Under the pieces are notes generated by a model. That model saw nothing but the letters and a program-made list of their open reading frames with translations. It had not been told where the DNA came from and ran no database searches. From assembly GCA_949293185.1 (NCBI GenBank), contig CASFCQ010000020.1:1-36601 (forward strand): DNA of 36,601 nucleotides, in the 5' to 3' direction. Shown piece after piece: positions 1-7,684 of this stretch (within the stretch, counting starts at the first letter, position 1; each line of letters opens with the position of its first letter). A program made the position numbers and the translations under genes. The DNA comes from an uncultured bacterium (GTDB lineage Bacteria; Cyanobacteriota; Vampirovibrionia; Gastranaerophilales; Gastranaerophilaceae).

Positions 1-10
1 CTAATCAAAA

Positions 11-95
11 AACACTGTAAATTTTTAGAATAAATTTTGCATCCACTTCACTACGTTACGGTCTGTCAAAATTCACTCTAAAAACTAACAGTGTT
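11..95. repeat. Imperfect inverted repeat (palindromic element) in a gene-free 444-base left end
   Basis: The arms 11-39 and 67-95 are near-complementary, beginning AACACTGT and ending ACAGTGTT, with an inner TTTTTAGA/TCTAAAAA stretch and a 27-base centre. Smaller hairpins follow (CGGC/GCCG around 107-118 and CTGC/GCAG around 127-140). The rest of positions 1-444 is AT-rich and I see no gene in it. An open frame with a TTG start at 385 merely extends the next gene. The element resembles a dispersed intergenic palindrome or a decayed mobile element; copy number cannot be judged from this window. Confidence 0.55.
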
Positions 96-444
96 TAATA
101 GTATTCCGGCAGCAAAGCCGCTTACACTGCTGACGCAGTTTTAATTTACTGTTTATTTCTTATGTTAAGTAAGAATTATTTCTGTCACCGAATCACGTAA
201 CATATACACTATTGAGCGAAGAACTACAAACTTTTTAATTTTATATGTCTTTTCAGGTATTGGCATAAGGCTTTAAAATTTAGTTTTGTATTACAATTGT
301 CTCTTGGGCTTATTTTTATTCCATTAATTCTTTCTGTAATTTTAGTATTTTGGGCGATAAAAATGCAATTGTTTAAGGTTATTCTTGTTAAAAAGCTTTA
401 TACAGAGCTTTTTTAGTTATGAAGAAGATAAGAAAGGTATAAAA

Positions 445-1752
445 ATGACTTTTAATCCACTCCAAGAAAAGGGAATCCCCGTTGAAAAACAAATAAGAAG
501 CTGGCATGAAATAGCCAAAAAGCCCTTCAATAAAAACGATGTAGACTGCTATACAAGAACACGCCAGATACTTATGAACGGTATCGAGGTTGAGGCGTGG
601 AATTTTAAACACAACTTCGCAAGAAATTGCTCTGACCCTGAGATAAATAAGTTTACTGCAATGACAAGGCGTATTGAAGATATGCAGCAAACTACAGTTA
701 ACTGGCTTACTCCATCAGACCAATCGGTTTTAGAAACAACATTGGGCTATGAACAGGTAGCAGTCGATTTAACCGCCTGGATGGCACAGAATGAGCCTGA
801 TCCGTATGTAAAGGAAACATTCGATTTCGGTCTTTTGGAAGATTTTGATCACCTTTACAGATACAGCCAGTGGGCATATTTTGAACATGGCATAAGTCCG
901 AATGACATTGTACAGGGGCAAACAGATGTTATTCTCAGCCGTCCTACCCAAAACCATCATAACGATAACACGTTAAGACTCAGAAAACATTATGATAAAG
1001 CAACCGCCGACCCTCAAACCAAGGTAAATATCTATACTCTTGTCTCAGGCGAGCAGCAGACCCACAACTATTATGCCGAACACGGTATGGAATACGGAAA
1101 TCAATGCATTAGAGAAACCTATGCAGAAATTAAAGACGTTGAAGAAGAACACGTTACTATGTATGAATCATTAATTGATCCGTCTGAAAGCTGGTTTGAA
1201 AAGCTGCTTCTGCATGAGTTTACGGAGGTTTGTAACTATTACACCTGTGTAGAAGACGAAGTTGATGAACGTATAAAAAGAATCTGGGAAATGTTTTTGG
1301 AATACGAAATAGGACATCTCAAAATTGCTGCAGATTTATTTAAAAAATACGAAAAACGCGACCCTGAGGAGGTAATCGGTACAAAAGTAGTTATCCCTAA
1401 CAGGTTTAAATCCCAAAAAGAATATGTAGCAAAAGTTCTTGAAACACAAATTCAAAAAAGACTTTCCAATGAAGGCATGGATTATACAGAAATCAATAAA
1501 CTTCCCGATGACTGGAAAAGTTATAAAGTCCAACAAAAAGCCGGCGAAGACGGTTCTCCGACAGAAATGGTTATTCAGATAATGACAGCAGCTAAAGGTC
1601 GTGATTTGGTTATTGCAGATAAAAAACTCAAAGACAAGCAGGCTGACTTGCTTGAAAAAGGGCTTGAACCCAAAGCACAAGCGCCTGATACCGTCAGCGT
1701 TGAACAAATGCGTGAAATGATGGAAGAAGAAGAAATAGAACACGAATGCTGA
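445..1752 (+). CDS. Ferritin-like di-iron domain protein, 435 aa, unknown substrate
   Basis: I start it at ATG 445, which has AGAAAGG seven bases upstream. A longer frame opens at a TTG (385) without such support. The central part has the four-helix pattern of ferritin-like di-iron proteins: a Glu near residue 203 (SGEQQTH), an ExxH at 233-236 (EEEH), Glu residues at 258-261 (HEFTE), and a second ExxH at 288-291 (EIGH). An N-terminal helical region of about 180 residues and an acidic, Lys/Glu-rich C-terminus ending in HEC flank it. There is no signal peptide, so it should be cytoplasmic. Known ferritin-like relatives store iron, detoxify peroxide or oxidise substrates; which applies here cannot be told. 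The fold assignment is from motif spacing only. The gene is monocistronic and ends at a strong bidirectional hairpin. Confidence 0.65.
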   Translation: MTFNPLQEKGIPVEKQIRSWHEIAKKPFNKNDVDCYTRTRQILMNGIEVEAWNFKHNFARNCSDPEINKFTAMTRRIEDMQQTTVNWLTPSDQSVLETTLGYEQVAVDLTAWMAQNEPDPYVKETFDFGLLEDFDHLYRYSQWAYFEHGISPNDIVQGQTDVILSRPTQNHHNDNTLRLRKHYDKATADPQTKVNIYTLVSGEQQTHNYYAEHGMEYGNQCIRETYAEIKDVEEEHVTMYESLIDPSESWFEKLLLHEFTEVCNYYTCVEDEVDERIKRIWEMFLEYEIGHLKIAADLFKKYEKRDPEEVIGTKVVIPNRFKSQKEYVAKVLETQIQKRLSNEGMDYTEINKLPDDWKSYKVQQKAGEDGSPTEMVIQIMTAAKGRDLVIADKKLKDKQADLLEKGLEPKAQAPDTVSVEQMREMMEEEEIEHEC

Positions 1753-1762
1753 TGCTGTTTTA

Positions 1763-1797
1763 AACCAAAAGACCGGCTCAATACCGGTCTTTTGGTT
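1763..1797. terminator. Bidirectional intrinsic terminator between convergent genes
   Basis: A perfect 14-bp stem (1763-1776 with 1784-1797, core CCAAAAGACCGG) closes a 7-base loop. The A-rich and T-rich stem ends would serve both the ferritin-like gene on + and the tagged hypothetical on -, whose stop codon lies inside the stem. Confidence 0.8.
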
Positions 1798-2155
1798 ATG
1801 CATAAAATTCTTTTGTTATATTTTCTGTTTCTTCTGTACTATCACATTTAAATATCTGCTGGTGCATTTTTTCTGACGGCTCGGCTAACATTTTTATAAA
1901 TTCTGTCAGATTTTCAGCCTTAAAATATCCGGCTATTGATTCCTTTTTCGGGTTGTATGCCCCGAATTCCTTTGTATCTACGGATTGATAAATATATAAT
2001 TCATCATCTTTATGTACATCATCCAGCTTTTTTAATGCGGCTTTGTATTTTTCATAGCGTCCTTCTTGTATCTCTTCAAGAGTAAGCCTGTTAATATCTT
2101 CTGTATTTTTTAATCTGGCTTTAAAAGATGGTATGCCGGTGTTTAGTTTAATCAT
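1796..2155 (-). CDS. Hypothetical protein with N-terminal PSFKAR tag, 119 aa
   Basis: The ATG at 2155 is preceded by GGGAGAG at 2161-2167, so the longer frame reaching 2215 is not needed. The protein begins MIKLNTGIPSFKARLKN; residues 9-14 (PSFKAR) match a short motif found near the start of several unrelated proteins in this window. The remainder is charged and helical (TLEEIQEGRYEKYKAALKKL) with no membrane segment and no family I recognise. Its stop codon is within the shared terminator. Function unknown; the tag suggests it is sorted or docked with the other tagged proteins, which is inference. Confidence 0.7.
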   Translation of the reverse strand: MIKLNTGIPSFKARLKNTEDINRLTLEEIQEGRYEKYKAALKKLDDVHKDDELYIYQSVDTKEFGAYNPKKESIAGYFKAENLTEFIKMLAEPSEKMHQQIFKCDSTEETENITKEFYA

Positions 2156-2320
2156 TATATCTCTCCCAATGTGATGTAGAGTTATAATAAAACAAAAAAG
2201 GCTTATATTACACAAGATTAAGTTACGTAAAATTTTATGCTAAATACTAACAAAAATTTTTATTTATGATATTTTGAATACACATAAATAAACATGGTCA
2301 CAGGTTAAGGAGTATATTAT

Positions 2321-2797
2321 ATGCAAGTACAATCGACAAGCTCAGCCACAACAGCACAAACAAAACAAGCACCTTCTAAAAAAATTAAAAGAGAATCTAT
2401 TCTGTCTGATTTAAAAAGTGATATTGTCAGCATTAAGGACAAAAAGACTGAAAACAAAGTTGCTATTGGTCTTTTGACATTAGTGTCCGCTATAGCAGGT
2501 TTCAACAGTGCAAAAAGCGGTTTATTTAAAACAATTAATACAATTGTTATGGCTGCAGTCGGTTTTGTTGCAAGTATTAGTTTAACTAAGGCTGCTGATA
2601 AAGATGCAAAAAATAAAACCGAAAAAACTGCAGATGACAAAAATAAGCCGGCATCAGCATCTGAAACTGCCAAACCGGAAGTAAAACAGGATACAAAAGC
2701 GCAAGACAAGCCGGAAATAAAAACAGAAGAAAAAGCCGAAACAAAACCTGAAAATGAAGAAAATAAAGAAAAGGGCGACGATAAAGATGACGACTAA
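2321..2797 (+). CDS. Small membrane protein with charged Lys/Glu-rich tail, 158 aa
   Basis: AAGGAG at 2307-2312 sits eight bases before the ATG. The protein has a basic N-terminal 45 residues and two hydrophobic segments (about 47-62, VAIGLLTLVSAIAGF, and 70-86, TIVMAAVGFVASISLT). After these comes a tail of about 70 residues made almost entirely of K, E, D, A, T and P, ending in DDKDDD. This is a hairpin-like membrane anchor with a disordered, highly charged extension. No recognised family. An intrinsic terminator follows, so it is a single-gene unit. Confidence 0.7.
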   Translation: MQVQSTSSATTAQTKQAPSKKIKRESILSDLKSDIVSIKDKKTENKVAIGLLTLVSAIAGFNSAKSGLFKTINTIVMAAVGFVASISLTKAADKDAKNKTEKTADDKNKPASASETAKPEVKQDTKAQDKPEIKTEEKAETKPENEENKEKGDDKDDD

Positions 2798-2820
2798 ATA
2801 AGTCGTATTTATAAAAATAG

Positions 2821-2850
2821 AAAAGCAGAGTTTTCTTAAGCTCTGCTTTT
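2821..2850 (+). terminator. Intrinsic terminator
   Basis: The 10-bp stem AAAAGCAGAG (2821-2830) / CTCTGCTTTT (2841-2850) with a 10-base loop and trailing T residues lies 24 bases after the small membrane protein gene. Confidence 0.8.
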
Positions 2851-2949
2851 TTGTTCATCTTAACCGGTGCTAGGAAAATGTTTGAGAAAGACATGCTCCC
2901 GTTCAATACGTTAGCAGAGTCAGTTGACTATATGAAATTTTTAAATTTG

Positions 2950-2958
2950 TGCTAAATT
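2950..2958 (+). promoter_or_regulatory. Extended -10 (TGC-TAAATT) positioned for a leaderless start
   Basis: TGC TAAATT ends exactly six bases before the ATG at 2965 and no Shine-Dalgarno is present. A TTGACT at 2924-2929 would leave a spacer of 23, too long for a standard -35. The hexamer matches TATAAT at only four of six bases. It is supported mainly by the same geometry at four other genes in the window. Confidence 0.4.
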
Positions 2959-2964
2959 GTTTTT

Positions 2965-4812
2965 ATGAAGAAAAAAATCGTCTATTTAATATCACTTTTA
3001 CTGTTTATTTGTGTTTTATTGGCAAGCTGCATAAGAGCGGACAAACCTGACGCTGATGAACCTGCACAAAATACCGGCAGCGGGTTTGAATTAAAACAAA
3101 ACTATATTCCCTATCCCGTACAAACAAAAACAATTAACGGAGTGGACTACCTTATGTCACGCAGCCCTGCCGGAAAATACGGCGGAACACTTGTTACAAG
3201 TACAATAGGTGAAGGACCAAAAACTTTTAACTCATGGAACTCAATGGATGCAACTTCTTCTCTGGCTGCTGATATTATGTTTGATGCGCTTGTTACAACT
3301 GACCCGTATACAGGAGAAGTTATTCCTAAACTGGCAAAAAGCATAAAAATTTTGCCTGATAAAAAGACTTATATTATAGAACTCAGACACGGGCTAAAGT
3401 GGTCTGACGGAAAAGAAATTACTGCTGATGATGTGTATTTTACCTGGAATACAATTATTTTCGGCGGCTTTGGCAACACAAGCACAAGAGATGCAATGTA
3501 TATAGGCACTGAACTTCCGAAAGTGGAAAAAATAGACAAATATACGGTAAAATTCACTACCCCAAAACCGTTTTCACCTTTTTTAAGACAGTTGAGCGTG
3601 CCTATTGCACCGAAACATGTGCTCGAACCTGTTACTAAAAAGGGTAAAAGAGCCTTTGCTTCTTTTTGGAGTTCAAATACTAAACCGTCTGATTTTGTAA
3701 CCAGCGGAGCTTTCAGACTGAAAGAATACGTTCCTGCCCAGCGTCTTGTTTACGAACGCAACCCTGACTACTATATGATTGATGAAAAAGGGCAGAAACT
3801 TCCTTACCTCGATAAATATATTATTTTAATAGTCGGTGATTTAAATAACGAACTTTTAAAATTTAAAGCCGGAGAACTTGACACTGTCGGGCTTAGGGGA
3901 ACAAATGTCGCAATGTTTAAAGAGCAGGAAAAAAATTCAGACTATAAAATATACAACCTTGGACCTGACACGGGTACAATGTATTTTTCGTTTAATTTAA
4001 ACACCCGCAAAAACGACAAAGGAAAATACTATGTTGACCCGGTAAAACAAAAATGGTTTAACGATGTAAACTTTAGAACAGCCGTTGATTACGCATTGGA
4101 TAGAGAAAACATGGTTTTCAATATTGCAAGCGGAGTCGCAGCCCCTTTGTTTACACCGGAACCTCTTGCTTCTATTTATCTCAATGAAAAAATAGCTCAA
4201 GGGCATCCGCAGGATATGCAAAAAGCAAGAGAATATCTTAAAAAATCCGGTTTCTACTGGAAAAAAGGAAAGCTCTATGACAAATACGGCAACAGAGTTG
4301 AGTTCGACATGTATACAAACGCCGGCAACACAGAACGCGAGTCCATAGGTGTTATGGTAAAACAGGATCTGGAAGAACTCGGTATGACCGTAAACTTTAA
4401 GCCGATAGAGTTTAATACACTTGTAAGCAAACTTGTTAATACAAATGATTTTGATTCGGTAATCATGGGATTTACTGGCAGCCCGCTTGAACCTTACGGC
4501 GGTAAAAATGTCTGGTATTCAAACGGAACTTTGCACGTGTTTAATATGAGAAAAACCCCGCAGGAAAACAAAAATATATACCCCTGGGAGCAGCAAATCA
4601 ATGAACTTTTTGACAAAGCTTCTCTTGAACTTGATTTTGACAAGCGTAAAAAGTTATACGAACAGTACCAGCAAATTGTATACGACCAAAAACCGTTAAT
4701 TTATCTTTATTCACCCGTAAGGGTTACCGCTATAAGAAATAAATTCGCCAACATCAATCCTACTGCCTTAGGCGGCGTTGTGCATAATCTTGAAGAGGTA
4801 TATGTAAAATAA
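2965..4812 (+). CDS. Peptide-type ABC transporter solute-binding lipoprotein (SBP family 5), 615 aa
   Basis: The N-terminus MKKKIVYLISLLLFICVLLASC is a lipoprotein signal with Cys22 as the lipidation site. The mature protein carries the family-5 solute-binding signature around residues 130-165 (DKKTYIIELRHGLKWSDG followed by ITADDVYFTWN). It has the usual length for OppA/DppA-type proteins and a typical C-terminal segment with DFDKRKKLYEQYQQIVYDQKP. It would bind oligopeptides or related solutes at the cell envelope and hand them to a permease. No permease or ATPase gene is adjacent, so the partner must be elsewhere. The start has no Shine-Dalgarno and sits six bases after a -10-like hexamer, suggesting a leaderless mRNA. 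It is convergent with the LysM gene; only three bases separate the stop codons. Confidence 0.9.
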   Translation: MKKKIVYLISLLLFICVLLASCIRADKPDADEPAQNTGSGFELKQNYIPYPVQTKTINGVDYLMSRSPAGKYGGTLVTSTIGEGPKTFNSWNSMDATSSLAADIMFDALVTTDPYTGEVIPKLAKSIKILPDKKTYIIELRHGLKWSDGKEITADDVYFTWNTIIFGGFGNTSTRDAMYIGTELPKVEKIDKYTVKFTTPKPFSPFLRQLSVPIAPKHVLEPVTKKGKRAFASFWSSNTKPSDFVTSGAFRLKEYVPAQRLVYERNPDYYMIDEKGQKLPYLDKYIILIVGDLNNELLKFKAGELDTVGLRGTNVAMFKEQEKNSDYKIYNLGPDTGTMYFSFNLNTRKNDKGKYYVDPVKQKWFNDVNFRTAVDYALDRENMVFNIASGVAAPLFTPEPLASIYLNEKIAQGHPQDMQKAREYLKKSGFYWKKGKLYDKYGNRVEFDMYTNAGNTERESIGVMVKQDLEELGMTVNFKPIEFNTLVSKLVNTNDFDSVIMGFTGSPLEPYGGKNVWYSNGTLHVFNMRKTPQENKNIYPWEQQINELFDKASLELDFDKRKKLYEQYQQIVYDQKPLIYLYSPVRVTAIRNKFANINPTALGGVVHNLEEVYVK

Positions 4813-4815
4813 TTA

Positions 4816-5691
4816 TTATCCTTCAAAATTCAAGCCGGAAGCTTTTCTCATTGAAGTACGTATTGCCTGTTGAGATTCTTCAAGTATTTTTTGCTCTTCT
4901 GGTGTAAGCGTTTGTCCAAGAAGGTATTTGTTTATAACTCTGTTGTATTCCTTGTTTTCAGCATTCATTCCAGTAACTGATTCAAACATTTTGGATTCGC
5001 TGGCTGCTGTGATGACTCCGTCTTCTTTTCCGTCAAGCCCGTCAGCTATTTTGTTGAAGAATGCAAGTTCCTGCGCATCAATTTTACCATTGTCGTTAAA
5101 ATCCAGGTTCTGAGCAAAAAGATTTGCACTTCTTTGAGAAATTGTCTTATACTGCTGCATTTCTTCATCTGATATTTCTGTTGGCTCTGCTCCCATTGCT
5201 CTTGTGTCTTCAGCTATTTTATCCAACGTTAAATCAGTAACCCTATCGTTGCCTTGTTGCTCTTTTTGAGCAAATTCTTCTTCTGTTACAACTCCGTCTT
5301 TGTTTATATCATAGTAATCAAGAAGTAATTTTTCACTGTAATCGTTGTAGGCTGCAGACTGTTTGCCATCTGCAACTGTATTTGTACCAAAAATTGAAAC
5401 AGAAGAACTTTCCAGCCTTTGTATGTCAGAGTAGGTCTGTATATTGTTAAAATTTATTTTATCAGCAACTGCCTGGTTTACCTCTTGCGAGTATTGTTTT
5501 TGCTCTTCAGTTGATTTGCTAAAATCTATTTTAATTTTTTGTCCGATTTGCAGCAACTCAGGATTGGTCATACCATTTGCTTTAATGACTTCATTAACTT
5601 TATTGGCAATATCTCTATTACTTTGAAGGTTAAATTCTCTTTTACAAATATTCCAGAGATTGTCACCTCTTTTTACCGTGTATTCACTCAT
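4816..5691 (-). CDS. LysM and EF-hand protein, 291 aa
   Basis: Residues 2-55 form a LysM domain (EYTVKRGDNLWNICKREF ... LLQIGQKIKI), a peptidoglycan- or chitin-type glycan binder. Two canonical EF-hand loops follow: 128-139 (DINKDGVVTEEE) and 197-208 (DFNDNGKIDAQE). A third, degenerate loop lies near 220-232 (DGKEDGVITAAS). There is no signal peptide or membrane helix, so how it reaches the wall is unclear; a non-classical exporter or a cytoplasmic scaffold role are both possible. GAGAGA upstream is a weak ribosome site. Calcium binding is expected from the EF loops; the overall function is unknown. Confidence 0.8.
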   Translation of the reverse strand: MSEYTVKRGDNLWNICKREFNLQSNRDIANKVNEVIKANGMTNPELLQIGQKIKIDFSKSTEEQKQYSQEVNQAVADKINFNNIQTYSDIQRLESSSVSIFGTNTVADGKQSAAYNDYSEKLLLDYYDINKDGVVTEEEFAQKEQQGNDRVTDLTLDKIAEDTRAMGAEPTEISDEEMQQYKTISQRSANLFAQNLDFNDNGKIDAQELAFFNKIADGLDGKEDGVITAASESKMFESVTGMNAENKEYNRVINKYLLGQTLTPEEQKILEESQQAIRTSMRKASGLNFEG

Positions 5692-5783
5692 TTTGTTCTC
5701 TCTCTTTTAAATTTTTGCAAATATATATTATGTATATATAAAAAATTTTTTGTCCCAAAAAATGCCTTATTTCGACAAAATCG

Positions 5784-5801
5784 TGTTAACAAAAGTTAAC
5801 A
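5784..5801. promoter_or_regulatory. Inverted repeat TGTTAAC-N4-GTTAACA, candidate operator upstream of serA
   Basis: Two 7-base arms, TGTTAAC (5784-5790) and GTTAACA (5795-5801), are separated by AAAA. It ends 27 bases before the likely serA -10, so it would overlap or abut the -35 region. Each arm contains the self-complementary GTTAAC. A repressor or activator site is plausible but no cognate regulator is evident. Confidence 0.45.
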
Positions 5802-5828
5802 GAAAAATTTATAAGAGCGAAAATATTG

Positions 5829-5834
5829 TATAAT
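5829..5834 (+). promoter_or_regulatory. serA -10 box (TATAAT)
   Basis: A perfect TATAAT, preceded directly by TTG, lies 47 bases before the serA ATG. The -35 region is weak (AATTTA at about 5806), which fits a promoter needing activation or relying on upstream contacts. Confidence 0.55.
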
Positions 5835-5881
5835 TCAAAAGTTGGCATTACATATAGCCGTAATAAACAAGGGGAGTTTAA

Positions 5882-7474
5882 ATGAAAGTTTTAATTACAG
5901 ACAAAATTAACGAAACAGCAAAACAAATTGTGGATGAAGCAGCAGAAGGTGTTATCCTTCCCACAATGAGCGAAGATGAATTGTGCAGCGTGATTGGCGA
6001 ATATGATGCACTGATGGTTCGCAGCCAGACTAAAGTAACAGCAAAGGTGATTGAAGCAGGTAAAAATCTTAAAATCATCGGCAGAGCAGGTGTTGGTGTT
6101 GATAACATTGATTTGGAAGCTGCAACCTCCCACGGTATTATTGTTGTAAACTCCCCTGACGGCAACACTAATGCCGCAGCAGAACACACAGTGGCTTTGA
6201 TGCTGGCTATGTCCCGTAATATTGCAAAGGCAGCAAATTCTACAAAACAAGGACTCTGGGAACGTTCAAAATTTACAGGCCATGAGGTATTTGGCAAAAC
6301 TCTCGGTATTATCGGATTTGGTAAAATAGGGCATCATGTAGCACAAACAGCAAAAGCGCTCGGCATGAAAATTTTAGTTTCCGACCCTTACACAACAAAA
6401 GAAGTTGTAGAAAAATTCGGAGCTAAATATGTTGAATCTCTTGATGAGCTCTGGGGTGAATGTGACTATATTACGGTTCATGTTCCTAAAACCAAAGAAA
6501 CATTGCATATGATTAACAAAGATACAATCGCAAAAATGAAAAAAGGTGTGAGGTTAATCAACTGTGCACGCGGTGGAATTATTGATGAAGCAGCTCTTGC
6601 TGAAGCTCTGGAATCAGGTCAGGTTGCACAGGCGGCTGTTGATGTTTTCGAAACCGAACCTGATATTGCAAATTCTCCGCTTGTTAAAACAACTGGTGAT
6701 ATACTCCTTACGCCTCACCTTGGAGCAAGTACTGAAGAAGCTCAGTTAAAGGTTGCCGAAGACGTTGCCCAGCAGATAAGAGATGTACTTTTAGGCGGCT
6801 CTGCACGTTCTGCGGTAAATATACCTTCGTTAAAACCTGATAAACTCGAACCTGTAAAAGATTATATGCAGTTGGCACAAAATATAGGCGAACTTGCTAT
6901 GCAAATGTCTCAAGGAAGCCTTAAGGGGGTTTATGTTACCGTAAAAGGCAACCTTGCTGATTTAGATGTTTCTCCTCTTGAAACTGCTGTTCTCAAAGGG
7001 GTATTTTCTTCGTTTATGAATTCAGTAAACTTTGTAAATGCTCCTATCATTGCAAAAGCAAAAGGAATAGACGTAGCAACTACAAAATCGAATACGACAA
7101 CTGATTATACCGGTTCTATTACTCTAAAACTTGTTACTGATAAAGAAACAAATACGGTATCTGGTGCGCTTATCGCAGCAGATATGCCGAGAATAGTAAA
7201 AATTAACGGCTATAATACAAGTATTGAGCCTGAAAAACACATGATTCTTGTTCCTCACGAAAACAGACCTGCAATGGTCGCTAAAGTTGCCACTGTACTC
7301 GGTGACAAAGATATAAACATTACAAGAATGAATGTTGCCCAAAACCGTTCTCAGTCCGATAATATTTCGATGATGATAATTAACACAGGCAGCGAAGTTT
7401 CTGGAAAAACTCTTAATGAAATTGCCGGCATTGACGGCATAGAAGGCGCAAAATATATTAACCTGAGCGCTTAA
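5882..7474 (+). CDS. serA: D-3-phosphoglycerate dehydrogenase, 530 aa
   Basis: It catalyses the first step of serine synthesis, NAD-dependent oxidation of 3-phosphoglycerate to 3-phosphohydroxypyruvate, in the cytoplasm. The substrate-binding domain flanks a Rossmann NAD site, GIIGFGKIG, at 142-150. The catalytic set is visible as Arg230 (INCARGG), Glu259 (VFETEP) and His279 (LTPHLGAST). An intervening ASB-type domain (about 310-450) and a C-terminal ACT domain (about 455-530, HENRPAMVAKVATVLG) make it the long type that can be serine-regulated. Length and architecture are normal. GGGGAG lies five bases before the ATG. It stands alone between a palindromic candidate operator and an intrinsic terminator; serB and serC are not nearby. 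Confidence 0.97.
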   Translation: MKVLITDKINETAKQIVDEAAEGVILPTMSEDELCSVIGEYDALMVRSQTKVTAKVIEAGKNLKIIGRAGVGVDNIDLEAATSHGIIVVNSPDGNTNAAAEHTVALMLAMSRNIAKAANSTKQGLWERSKFTGHEVFGKTLGIIGFGKIGHHVAQTAKALGMKILVSDPYTTKEVVEKFGAKYVESLDELWGECDYITVHVPKTKETLHMINKDTIAKMKKGVRLINCARGGIIDEAALAEALESGQVAQAAVDVFETEPDIANSPLVKTTGDILLTPHLGASTEEAQLKVAEDVAQQIRDVLLGGSARSAVNIPSLKPDKLEPVKDYMQLAQNIGELAMQMSQGSLKGVYVTVKGNLADLDVSPLETAVLKGVFSSFMNSVNFVNAPIIAKAKGIDVATTKSNTTTDYTGSITLKLVTDKETNTVSGALIAADMPRIVKINGYNTSIEPEKHMILVPHENRPAMVAKVATVLGDKDINITRMNVAQNRSQSDNISMMIINTGSEVSGKTLNEIAGIDGIEGAKYINLSA

Positions 7475-7484
7475 AATTATATTA

Positions 7485-7521
7485 AAAAGAGTGGTGACTT
7501 AAAACAAAGCACCACTCTTTT
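7485..7521 (+). terminator. Intrinsic terminator of serA
   Basis: The 12-bp perfect stem AAAAGAGTGGTG (7485-7496) / CACCACTCTTTT (7510-7521) with a 13-base loop lies ten bases after the serA stop. Confidence 0.85.
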
Positions 7522-7578
7522 GATATACTTAAATTATTAATTGTCATATTTACACTTTATTAAGAATTGTAAAAAAAC

Positions 7579-7608
7579 TTTACTTTTTTAATGATTTTTG
7601 ATTATAAT
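7579..7608 (+). promoter_or_regulatory. Promoter for the 441-aa FKG membrane protein
   Basis: A perfect -10 TATAAT at 7603-7608 has a TTTACT-like -35 at 7579-7584 with an 18-base spacer. It leaves a leader of about 70 bases before the ATG at 7685. Confidence 0.55.
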
Positions 7609-7684
7609 TAGCAAATAATAAAATTTACCAACTTAAAGCATTTGCCAAGACTAAGTAAAATATAAAAAATAGATTGGAAAACCT

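Noticed and set aside
385-444. TTG start of the ferritin-like protein
   Set aside because: The ATG at 445 has AGAAAGG at good spacing; the TTG has none.
2924-2958. TTGACT as a -35 paired with the TAAATT -10 of the SBP gene
   Set aside because: Spacer of 23 bases is outside the workable range, so it is probably coincidental.
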